Assembly: GCA_021852225.1 (NCBI GenBank)
Contig: JAJZOA010000192.1
Coordinates: 1 to 11,889, forward strand
DNA from: Planctomycetota bacterium
Lineage (GTDB): Bacteria > Planctomycetota > Phycisphaerae > WQYP01
Direction: 5' to 3'
DNA length: 11,889 nucleotides
A program made the position numbers and the translations under genes. Position 1 is the stretch's first letter. Every line of letters starts with the position of its first letter. This document shows, one piece after another, positions 1 through 6,065 of this stretch. The notes under the pieces are model-generated. The model was not told the DNA's origin, made no database searches, and saw only the letters and a program-made list of their open reading frames with translations.

Positions 1-556
1 AATCGCTGCGGAAAGCCTGCGATACTTTGGTATCCGCATAAAACGTGGCCTGCAGGGCGTAGGCGGGAATAATGCCCGGCGGCGGAGAATCGGAAGCTGC
101 GGATAATCCCAACCGGTTCTGAAGCCGCCGCAGCGCCGCGGGATTGACGACAAAAACGAAACGTCCTTTCAGAGACTGGTGTGATGCCAGGAGAACGCGC
201 ACCCGATGCAGAAATGCGTCACCTTGGCCACGGGTGATGATCTGGTTGGTCTCATTTTTCAGGTTGTCCAGCACGATGACCATTGGTCCACGGGCGGTAA
301 TGGCGGCAATGACGGGGTCGGCGGCGATTTTTGCGGCCATTTTGTCAGTCATATTGATAAGGTCTTTGGAATCAAGGAAAGGCGCGCGGGCGCGCTCGCT
401 TATGGCCGGCCCCGCGCAGCCGCCGGCGCAGAACATTGTTGCCATCAGCAGCAGTGCCAGGCAGGCGGTGAAAAACCGTGGGCGGGACGCGAGCGGACCG
501 TGTACAGGTGTAAGGCCCGCGCGACGTAAAGCGTCGAAGGTCGGGCGGCTCACCAT
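1..556 (-). CDS. LpoB-family lipoprotein, paralog 2 (3' end cut off by window edge)
   Basis: I translated this by hand from the minus strand: 185 codons are open from the ATG at 554-556 to the left edge, so the C-terminus is missing. A GGAG ribosome site sits about 4 bases before the ATG. After a basic N-terminus of about 30 residues there is a hydrophobic stretch (about 31-43) ending in AGGC with Cys47. This is an acceptable but not ideal lipobox, so an outer-membrane lipoprotein is inferred. From residue 62 the sequence runs parallel to the gene just upstream: DSKDLINMTDKMAAKI matches QSRDLVDMTDRLSADL, MVIVLDNLKNET matches VIVVMGTIHNQT, and an ALQATFY strand matches VLNGTFY. LpoB-family (PF13036-type) lipoproteins activate bifunctional penicillin-binding proteins from the outer membrane. 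It lies 33 bases after the upstream paralog and is probably cotranscribed. The family call rests on its resemblance to that neighbour; the specific partner is unknown. Confidence 0.75.
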   Translation of the reverse strand, partial: MVSRPTFDALRRAGLTPVHGPLASRPRFFTACLALLLMATMFCAGGCAGPAISERARAPFLDSKDLINMTDKMAAKIAADPVIAAITARGPMVIVLDNLKNETNQIITRGQGDAFLHRVRVLLASHQSLKGRFVFVVNPAALRRLQNRLGLSAASDSPPPGIIPAYALQATFYADTKVSQAFRSD

Positions 557-589
557 GTTTCTCCGATGGCACTGGAAATATACTTGCCG

Positions 590-1216
590 TCACTGGCCAA
601 AGTTAAGCGATCGGACTTCATATTTGTTTTCCCAGACAATTTCACCAGTTGCGATGCTGACGAGCTTGAAGGTGCAAAGGTAATAGGTGGTGGCGGTGTT
701 GGGCAAATCATAAAAGGTGCCGTTGAGCACATACTGCGGCCTTAATGTGGAATTCTGCCATTGGCCCGTTCCGGGATTTAACGTATTCTGTTGGCCACCA
801 AGATATTTCTGCTGAAGGGCGGCGGCATTGGCCAATGGCAGGACAAAGGCCATCCGGTCGCGGGCGTACTGGTTGAGGAGTGCTCTCATGCGGGCCAGAT
901 AAATCTGATCGTTCTGCCAGGGTGTGGAAGTCTGGTTGTGAATGGTCCCCATGACCACAATCACTTTGTTCGGATTGTTGGCGATTTCCGGAATTTTCAA
1001 AAGATCGGCGGACAGCCGGTCGGTCATGTCCACCAGATCGCGCGACTGAAGCCCGGTATCGCCCGGCTGAAAGCTTGACACGCTGGGCCGGTAGTAGTTG
1101 TAGCCGTGCGAGCAGCCCGCCAGAATCGCCGGCAGGGCCGCCATGCAGGCCAGGACCATTGTACGCGCGGGCCATCGCCAGGCCGATGAGATGATGCGGT
1201 GGGTCGAATAGAACAT
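590..1216 (-). CDS. LpoB-family penicillin-binding-protein activator lipoprotein, paralog 1
   Basis: The 208-residue product starts at the ATG at 1214-1216, which has GGAG 9 bases upstream. The frame is open 15 codons further, but that start has no better ribosome site and would put a GC-rich leader hairpin inside the gene. Residues 18-34 are hydrophobic and end in the lipobox LAGC with Cys35, so it should be a lipoprotein. The mature part shows features typical of the LpoB (PF13036) fold: an early DLVDMTDRL helix, a VIVVMGTIHNQT strand, a helix with RMRALLNQY, a VLNGTFYDLP strand, and a final IVWENKYEVR strand. Family members activate peptidoglycan synthases from the outer membrane. E. coli LpoB acts on PBP1b, but orthology to it is not implied. 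A second copy follows 33 bases downstream, so the two probably form one operon. The function could differ in a planctomycete-like cell wall. Confidence 0.8.
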   Translation of the reverse strand: MFYSTHRIISSAWRWPARTMVLACMAALPAILAGCSHGYNYYRPSVSSFQPGDTGLQSRDLVDMTDRLSADLLKIPEIANNPNKVIVVMGTIHNQTSTPWQNDQIYLARMRALLNQYARDRMAFVLPLANAAALQQKYLGGQQNTLNPGTGQWQNSTLRPQYVLNGTFYDLPNTATTYYLCTFKLVSIATGEIVWENKYEVRSLNFGQ

Positions 1217-1233
1217 AATGTCGTCTCCAGTAT

Positions 1234-1250
1234 GGCCGGGGCACCCGGCC
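1234..1250 (-). other. GC hairpin in the 5' leader of the lipoprotein operon
   Basis: GGCCGGG (1234-1240) and CCCGGCC (1244-1250) form a perfect 7-bp stem with a 3-base loop. It lies between the predicted promoter and the ribosome site of the gene starting at 1216, about 18 bases before the ATG. It has no T-run, so it is not a terminator. It may affect mRNA stability or ribosome access; that role is inferred. Confidence 0.45.
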
Positions 1251-1259
1251 CGCGCCACC

Positions 1260-1289
1260 AATCTAGGCGTGTGCGTGCCGGTTCGTCAA
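1260..1289 (-). promoter_or_regulatory. sigma70-like promoter for the LpoB-like operon
   Basis: On the minus strand TTGACG (1284-1289) is followed by an 18-base spacer and TAGATT (1260-1265). This is 5 of 6 matches to the -35 consensus and 4 of 6 to the -10. Transcription would start near 1253 and give a leader of about 37 bases containing the GC hairpin. Position, orientation and spacing all fit. No operator is recognisable around it. Confidence 0.5.
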
Positions 1290-1584
1290 GGCAACCTGCG
1301 GCCTCGGGCCACAGGCTAAACGCCTGTTCCGCGAAATGGTTTCATAATCGCGGGTGCGTAAGATGAAGCAATGTGGCCGCCAAAGGCGGGGAAGTTATGG
1401 GGGCGCGGGACGAAATCCGGGCGAATCGGGCGGGCGCGGCGACGCGCGACAAGAGGCCGCGGGATAAGGCTGCATACCGATAAACATGGCTCAAAAAATG
1501 TCATAAAGCTGATCCTGGATGCCTTGCAGCCCTGCGGCATGATCAATATGGTGCAGCCGGGCCGCCGGGTTATCGATATCAGAA
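1290..1584. other. intergenic stretch with no supported gene
   Basis: This is the left part of the gap between the divergent lipoprotein operon and typA. Short open frames cross it on both strands (for example 1371-1613 plus and 1316-1546 minus). Their translations are rich in Arg, Gly and Pro from GC-rich DNA, and they have no convincing ribosome site or recognisable domain. A weak CGCGA/TCGCG inverted repeat lies near 1330-1351. I see no tRNA-like or other RNA structure. Confidence 0.5.
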
Positions 1585-1631
1585 TGACACTTCTACTTCG
1601 GCTGACAGGGTGACATTTCTACTTCTTGACA
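1585..1631. repeat. tandem TGACA-type repeat block, possible insertion-sequence end remnant
   Basis: Two 15-base copies, TGACACTTCTACTTC (1585-1599) and TGACATTTCTACTTC (1611-1625), differ at one position and are 26 bases apart. Extra TGACA units begin at 1603 and 1627. Ends made of several short repeats with this wording resemble, from memory, the termini of rve-integrase insertion sequences (IS21- or IS481-like). No transposase frame, partner end or target duplication is visible, so at most this is a solo or decayed end. An operator made of repeated TGACA half-sites is the alternative. Confidence 0.4.
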
Positions 1632-1660
1632 ACAATAATTTCCGCGAGTCCCTTTATACT
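1626..1660 (+). promoter_or_regulatory. weak candidate promoter for typA
   Basis: A perfect TTGACA (1626-1631), formed by the last unit of the TGACA repeat block, and a good TATACT (1655-1660) lie upstream of typA. They are 23 bases apart, which is too long for a standard sigma70 promoter, so they may belong to different or non-canonical promoters. A second -10-like TACAAT is at 1676-1681. The leader would be about 100 bases. Confidence 0.25.
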
Positions 1661-1683
1661 CACGACATTTCCAACTACAATAC

Positions 1684-1735
1684 AGGGCTTGGCTTTTTGC
1701 CCGGCGGATGGGGGCGGCTTTCGCCCCCACGCCCT
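1684..1735 (+). other. structured GC-rich leader hairpin upstream of typA
   Basis: TGGGGGCG (1709-1716) and CGCCCCCA (1722-1729) make a perfect 8-bp stem with a GCTTT loop. An outer AGGGC (1684-1688) can pair with GCCCT (1731-1735). The structure ends about 30 bases before the typA start. It lacks a T-run, so it is not a classical terminator. TypA is made preferentially under cold and stress in other bacteria, so a structure-based control of translation is conceivable but unproven. Confidence 0.4.
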
Positions 1736-1766
1736 TGCTAGAGGAAATGTTTTCGGAAAGACCGTT

Positions 1767-3605
1767 ATGAAACGCCGTGACGAATTACGCAATATTGCCA
1801 TCATCGCCCACGTTGACCATGGCAAAACCACGCTGGTGGACGCATTGTTGCGTCAATCCGGCATGTTCCGCGCCGCCCAGTTAGAGGACAAAACCCTTAT
1901 TCTTGACAATAACCCGCTGGAACGCGAACGCGGCATTACCATTCTGGCCAAAAATGTCGCCATGAACTATCCGGATTCCGCCGGCGTCATACGGAAAATC
2001 AATATTATTGATACCCCCGGTCACGCCGACTTCGGCGGCGAAGTTGAACGTGTGCTGAAAATGGCCGACGGAGTTCTTCTGTTGGTGGATGCGTTCGAAG
2101 GTCCCATGCCTCAGACCCGTTTTGTGCTGAAGAAGGCATTCCATTACCACATCAAGCCGATCGTGGTGATTAACAAAATCGACCGTCCGGACGCCCGGCC
2201 GGACGAAGTCTTGAACGAAATTTTTGATCTGTTTGTGGAACTTGAAGCCAGCGACGACGCTCTTGATTTTCCAGTGGTCTATGCGTCAGGCCGGGCCGGC
2301 TTCGCCAAGCTCAATATGGAAGATCGCAGTACCGATATGCGACCCCTGCTGGATACCATTGTAAGCAAGGTGCCAGGCCCCGTGGCGGACCTTGAAAAGC
2401 CGCTGCAGATGCAGGTCACAAACATAGACTACAATGAATATGTCGGTCGGATCGGCATTGGCCGGGTTTTTAACGGCTACCTCCGCAAGGGGGAGAAGAT
2501 CACCCTGATCAAACGCACGGGCAAAAATGAATCGCATGCCACCACAGAACTTTATCTTTTTGCCGGTCTTGGAAGGGAAAAAACGGACCGTGTGGAAGCC
2601 GGTGATATTTGCGCCGTCGTCGGCATAGAAGATGTGGATATCGGCGACACCATTGCGGCACCTGAACATCCTGAAGCAATGCCGCTTATTGATGTGGACG
2701 AACCGACGCTTAGCATGATCTTTTCCGTCAACGATTCTCCCTTTGCCGGAAAAGAGGGAAAATTTGTCACCAGCCGCAACTTGCGTGACCGCCTTTACAA
2801 AGAACTGCAAAGCAACGTGGCTTTGCGGGTGGAGGATACATCTTCCGCCGATTCTTTGCGCGTCAGCGGGCGCGGGCTGCTGCACCTTGGCGTGCTGATT
2901 GAAAACATGCGTCGCGAAGGATATGAACTCCAGGTCAGCAAGCCAAAGGTCATTTTCAAGGAACTTAACGGCCACAAATGCGAACCCGTGGAAAACCTGG
3001 TCATTGATGTCCCGCAACAGAATGTCGGCGCAGTCATGGAACTGGTCGGCAATCGGCGCGGCGAACTTGTGCGAATGGATTCCAAGGGAAATATTACCCA
3101 TCTGGAATTTACAATTCCATCGCGCGGACTGATCGGCTTGCGCACCCGGCTTCTCAACGGTACGCAGGGTGAAGCGATCATGCACCACACCTTTCATGAT
3201 TATCAGTTCATCCGCGGGGCGTTGCCCGGTCGGCAGAACGGCGTGATGGTCAGCATGGAACTTGGTAAAACCAACGCCTACGCGCTGGATACGCTTCAGG
3301 AACGCGGCGTCATGTTTGTGAAGCCGGGCGATGAAGTATACGAAGGTATGGTGGTGGGTGAATACAACAAGGATACCGATATAACGGTGAACGTCTGCCG
3401 CGAAAAGAAGCTCTCCAACATGCGCACCACCAGCAGCGATAAAAACATCATCCTCAAACCGCCGCGCGACATGTCATTGGAAATTGCCTTGGAATATATT
3501 GAAGACGACGAGCTTGTGGAAGTGACGCCGAGTACCATCCGGCTGCGCAAGCGTCATCTGAAGGAAAATGACCGCAAACGCTTTGGCCGTGCGGATGGCG
3601 CTTGA
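1767..3605 (+). CDS. typA: Translational GTPase TypA/BipA
   Basis: The 612-residue protein is close to the usual length of about 607. It is a ribosome-binding GTPase related to EF-G that supports 50S assembly and growth under cold and other stresses. The G-domain motifs are all present: AHVDHGKT (14-21), the switch RERGITI (53-59), DTPGH (82-86), NKID (136-139) and SGRAG (174-178). EF-G-like domains II, III and V follow, then the TypA-specific C-terminal domain, with conserved stretches such as SRGLIGLR and YNKDTDI. The start is the ATG at 1767, which has GGAAAG 6 bases upstream and gives the family N-terminus RRDELRNIAIIAHVDHGKT. The frame is open 47 codons further to a TTG, but that segment contains the leader hairpin and has no family match. 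It is the first gene of a plus-strand pair with a CpsB-like phosphatase 87 bases downstream. Confidence 0.97.
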   Translation: MKRRDELRNIAIIAHVDHGKTTLVDALLRQSGMFRAAQLEDKTLILDNNPLERERGITILAKNVAMNYPDSAGVIRKINIIDTPGHADFGGEVERVLKMADGVLLLVDAFEGPMPQTRFVLKKAFHYHIKPIVVINKIDRPDARPDEVLNEIFDLFVELEASDDALDFPVVYASGRAGFAKLNMEDRSTDMRPLLDTIVSKVPGPVADLEKPLQMQVTNIDYNEYVGRIGIGRVFNGYLRKGEKITLIKRTGKNESHATTELYLFAGLGREKTDRVEAGDICAVVGIEDVDIGDTIAAPEHPEAMPLIDVDEPTLSMIFSVNDSPFAGKEGKFVTSRNLRDRLYKELQSNVALRVEDTSSADSLRVSGRGLLHLGVLIENMRREGYELQVSKPKVIFKELNGHKCEPVENLVIDVPQQNVGAVMELVGNRRGELVRMDSKGNITHLEFTIPSRGLIGLRTRLLNGTQGEAIMHHTFHDYQFIRGALPGRQNGVMVSMELGKTNAYALDTLQERGVMFVKPGDEVYEGMVVGEYNKDTDITVNVCREKKLSNMRTTSSDKNIILKPPRDMSLEIALEYIEDDELVEVTPSTIRLRKRHLKENDRKRFGRADGA

Positions 3606-3627
3606 GCCATTCAGACGCACGTCCTGT

Positions 3628-3672
3628 CCGCTGAGCCGGTGCCGCACGCCTGTGGCTGCGCCGGCTCAGCGG
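3628..3672 (+). terminator. 12-bp-arm inverted repeat after typA (possible terminator or attenuator)
   Basis: Bases 3628-3639 and 3661-3672 are perfect reverse complements over 12 bp (arm CCGCTGAGCCGG). The 21-base centre can form a further short stem of GCCGC (3641-3645) with GTGGC (3652-3656), one pair being G-U. It starts 22 bases after the typA stop. No T-run follows on either strand, so intrinsic termination would be non-canonical. It could instead protect or process the transcript, or limit read-through into the next gene. Confidence 0.5.
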
Positions 3673-3692
3673 CGCGAGGAATAACGCTGGCA

Positions 3693-4406
3693 ATGAACTA
3701 TATCGATGTACATAATCACTTTCTTCCCGGCATGGATGACGGCTGCAAGACAATCGCTGAATCAGTGCTTTGTGTGCAGGCGATGATCGCCCAGGGTTAC
3801 GACCGGTTCTTTTTGACGCCGCATACAGGGCCGACGGAAATAACCAACATCAAGCCCGCTCAGACCTGCCTTGCGGTGGAGCGGTTTTCCCGCCATATGA
3901 AAGAGGCGGGCATCAGGGCGGAATTTCGGCCGGGCGGCGAATTGCGGCTTTCCCCTGAAATGTGCCGCTGGACCGACACCACCGGTGTGCCAACGTATGG
4001 CATGAATTCGTCGTATGTGTTGGCGGATCTTTGGGAGCCGTTCTGGCCGGCATGGGGTGACGAGGCGATTCAATGGCTGCAAAGCCGCGGATTTACAGTG
4101 ATTTTGGCTCATCCCGAACGAATGGCCTGCATGTTGGACGATCCGGCGTTTATTCAGGTGCTGGCCGCGCGCGGCGTGCTGTTTCAAGGTAACCTTGGAC
4201 CGTTGGGAGGTTCAGAAAATGAACTGGTCCGGCAACTGGCACAACGATTTCTGAAGGAAAACCGCTATTTTATGCTGGGGACTGATGGCCACCGGCCCGA
4301 TCACATGGCGTCGCGAATGGCGGGCATTGGCGAAGCGATGGACCTGGTAGGCGAAGGCATGATTCGAAAACTGATGGTGGAAAATCCGTCAAAGCTCTGG
4401 ATGTAA
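3693..4406 (+). CDS. CpsB/YwqE-type PHP-domain phosphatase
   Basis: This 237-residue protein belongs to the PHP metal-dependent phosphoesterase fold, in the branch of CpsB/YwqE, manganese-dependent tyrosine-protein phosphatases of Gram-positive capsule systems. Visible metal-site motifs are DVHNHFLPGMDDG (5-17, with H7 and H9), TPH (42-44), GGE (81-83), AHPER (139-143) and GTDGH (196-200). It ends with VENPSKLWM, like the family's NPxxLL tail. No signal peptide or membrane segment is seen, so it should be cytosolic. The ATG at 3693 is preferred: it gives the expected N-terminus and has GAGGA 12 bases upstream, though that spacing is long. An upstream GTG at 3639 lies inside the inverted repeat. 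No capsule or tyrosine-kinase gene is nearby, so the substrate is unknown. It might act on another phosphoester. Confidence 0.8.
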   Translation: MNYIDVHNHFLPGMDDGCKTIAESVLCVQAMIAQGYDRFFLTPHTGPTEITNIKPAQTCLAVERFSRHMKEAGIRAEFRPGGELRLSPEMCRWTDTTGVPTYGMNSSYVLADLWEPFWPAWGDEAIQWLQSRGFTVILAHPERMACMLDDPAFIQVLAARGVLFQGNLGPLGGSENELVRQLAQRFLKENRYFMLGTDGHRPDHMASRMAGIGEAMDLVGEGMIRKLMVENPSKLWM

Positions 4407-4442
4407 GACCGCTTTGCACCGGCCGCATCACACCCGCCGGAG
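4407..4442. terminator. possible weak bidirectional terminator between convergent genes
   Basis: This 36-base gap separates genes converging from both sides. CCGGC (4419-4423) and GCCGG (4436-4440) could form a 5-bp stem with a 12-base loop. There is no T-run on either strand, so the call is weak. Confidence 0.2.
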
Positions 4443-4862
4443 TCAATGAATGAATAACAGTGATACCAGCGTCAGAATCAGGACAATCAGCGTGACCGCG
4501 GTATAAAACCAGTCGCGATCCACCAGGGCAAATAAAATAACTGAGGCCAGCACTCGCGCCACGGGCGTTAAAACCAGGATAAAAAGCCCCACGTCAATAA
4601 TAGATTCGCCATCACCGCTCATGACACCATGAAGTATCACGGTCAAATGATCATTCAATACCGCTGTCTGCATGTGGTGCACACTCGGCGGATGGTGAAT
4701 AAAGGCGAGCGTCAGTCCCAAAGCCATCACCAGTACGCTGCTCACCACACCAATGCGCAGCACCCATGCGGAAACATCCTGAATGATATTTTCATTGCGC
4801 ACACCACCGGCAGGCTGCGCCGGCGCAGTGGTGGGATTTCCGGATTGTTCTGGTTCCGACAT
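4443..4862 (-). CDS. DUF1634 integral membrane protein (TauE/SafE partner)
   Basis: The 139-residue protein has a polar, Pro/Ala/Gln-rich N-terminus of about 28 residues. Three hydrophobic segments follow, at about 32-54, 88-113 and 118-138. This pattern, with the central DxGLFILVLTPVARV segment, matches my memory of DUF1634 (PF07843). DUF1634 genes commonly sit next to TauE/SafE permeases, as here, where one lies 66 bases upstream in the same direction. A role as an accessory subunit of the transporter is inferred from that association; the family has no established biochemical function. The ATG at 4860-4862 has GAGG 7 bases upstream. A HHPPSVHH histidine cluster (56-63) lies in the loop after the first membrane segment. 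Confidence 0.8.
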   Translation of the reverse strand: MSEPEQSGNPTTAPAQPAGGVRNENIIQDVSAWVLRIGVVSSVLVMALGLTLAFIHHPPSVHHMQTAVLNDHLTVILHGVMSGDGESIIDVGLFILVLTPVARVLASVILFALVDRDWFYTAVTLIVLILTLVSLLFIH

Positions 4863-4928
4863 CAGTTTGCCTCATTTTTCTCTTGCTTCCGGGGCGCTGG
4901 TCAGCCCGGCGAAGTCAGTTACCTTCGT

Positions 4929-5783
4929 TCAAAGTTTAACGTGGAAGCCGCCCATTAACATCTGAACGCCAATAATGCCCAGGAGCACGGCGAAAACCTT
5001 CCGCACCATGGTATTGGACATTTTTTCCATCAATTTGGTTCCCAGAATCGCGCCCACCAGAACGGAAGTTGCCACCGGCACCACCACAAATGGCAACACC
5101 AGCCCGCGGTGAAGGTAAACGCCCGCAGCTGCGGCCGCTGTCACCCCAATCATGAAATTACTGGTTGCGGTTGCCACCTTGGTCGGGAGTCGCATGGCAA
5201 TTTCCTGGGCCAGCACTTTAAGCACCCCGGCCCCGATTCCCAGAATGCCGGCCATAATTCCGGCCAGAAACATGATTCCCATAGCGGGTGGAACGCGTCC
5301 TGCATTGTAGGTGATTTCGCGGCCCATGCGCTTGTCAAAATAAGAGCCTTGTAATTGAAGCCATTTCGCAAGCCGGTCGCTCTGCACGTTTTCGGGCAGT
5401 TCTTCAGCAAGTTTTAAGAGCACCGGCACCAGTGAAAACAGGAGGGTAAAACCAAAAAGTATTTTCAGGGTATCAGCATTCAGGAACCGGGAAAGTACCG
5501 CCGCCCCCAGAATGGCCCCGGAAGCGGTGGATAATTCAAGAAACATGGCAATGCGGACGTTGGTAATGTGGTCCCGCACATACACGGATCCGGCACCACT
5601 GGACACTGCGATTACCGATACTATGCTGGCCCCGATGGCCTGTTGGATGGGCATGCCCATGAAGACGGTCAGAACTGGAACAATTACAATCCCTCCGCCT
5701 AAACCGCTAATGGCGCCTACTACGCCACCAAGAAAAGATGCGCCCGCAATTTCCAAAATCCAGATAATGGCTGCTGTATCCAA
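4929..5783 (-). CDS. TauE/SafE-family sulfite/sulfonate exporter
   Basis: This 284-residue membrane protein has about eight hydrophobic segments in two repeated halves. The hallmark glycine-rich motifs appear once in each half: GLGGGIVIVPVL (27-38) and GIGAGVLKVLA (182-192). ATSNFMIGVTA (206-216) is also typical of the TauE/SafE family (PF01925). Members are thought to export sulfite or organosulfur anions across the inner membrane. The start is a TTG at 5781-5783: GGAAAG lies 7 bases upstream, and the next in-frame Met is residue 43, inside the first conserved block. It is followed 66 bases downstream by the DUF1634 gene, likely in one operon. The exact substrate cannot be read from the sequence. 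No sulfur-oxidation or sulfonate-degradation gene is in the window to narrow it down. Confidence 0.9.
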   Translation of the reverse strand: MDTAAIIWILEIAGASFLGGVVGAISGLGGGIVIVPVLTVFMGMPIQQAIGASIVSVIAVSSGAGSVYVRDHITNVRIAMFLELSTASGAILGAAVLSRFLNADTLKILFGFTLLFSLVPVLLKLAEELPENVQSDRLAKWLQLQGSYFDKRMGREITYNAGRVPPAMGIMFLAGIMAGILGIGAGVLKVLAQEIAMRLPTKVATATSNFMIGVTAAAAAGVYLHRGLVLPFVVVPVATSVLVGAILGTKLMEKMSNTMVRKVFAVLLGIIGVQMLMGGFHVKL

Positions 5784-6065
5784 TGAAAGTCTTTCCTTAC
5801 GTTTTCCGAAAATCGCTTATGCGCCGCATCCAGGGCGTTCGCTGCACAAGCATCCAATGACGCGGATTTTTCCGCCAACGCCCTAACACTAGAGGATTCT
5901 CCGTGGCAGTTCAAGACGTTCGATAAGCAGTGTTACTTAAGCTGATTGATCATTTGATTGTTTCCAGCCATATGTGTAAATTTCATTCGGATAACATAAA
6001 CATGGCATCTGGTTCCGGATTCTGAAATTGCATTTTTTTCAGCGGCCATAGGCGGGTCAGCGGAA
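5784..6065. other. AT-richer intergenic region upstream of the tauE-like gene
   Basis: This 282-base stretch between two minus-strand genes holds no convincing gene of normal size. AGGGCGTT (5832-5839) and AACGCCCT (5877-5884) form an 8-bp inverted repeat enclosing a small GCGGA/TCCGC hairpin (5862-5875). Both fall in the presumed leader of the TauE-type gene. A poor promoter-like TTGAAC with a 17-base spacer and TAGTGT can be placed around 5886-5914 on the minus strand. I found no clear terminator for the preceding TIM-barrel gene. Confidence 0.4.

Noticed and set aside
1319..1351. CGCGA/TCGCG inverted repeat as an intrinsic terminator
   Set aside because: The stem is only 5 bp, has no T-run, and lies between divergent genes where no terminator is expected.
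1371..1613. 80-codon plus-strand frame before typA as a possible transposase remnant tied to the TGACA repeats
   Set aside because: The translation has no DDE, helix-turn-helix or other transposase motif and is rich in Arg and Gly, as expected from non-coding GC-rich DNA.
1626..1766. N-terminal extension of TypA by 47 codons to an upstream TTG
   Set aside because: The segment contains the GC leader hairpin, lacks a ribosome site and does not match the family N-terminus. The ATG at 1767 has GGAAAG correctly placed.
2286..3197. Long minus-strand frame (303 codons) antisense to typA
   Set aside because: It lies entirely inside typA, which is unambiguous. The frame has no recognised domain or ribosome site and is explained by the codon bias of the sense strand.
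3639..3692. GTG start 18 codons upstream for the PHP phosphatase
   Set aside because: It falls inside the 12-bp inverted repeat and adds a Gly/Ala-rich tail. Family proteins begin right at the xDxHxH motif, as the ATG at 3693 provides.
5720..5914. 64-codon minus-strand frame overlapping the start of the TauE-type gene
   Set aside because: Its composition is fairly protein-like, but it begins at a TTG with no ribosome site and overlaps the well-supported exporter by about 60 bases. It shows no domain.
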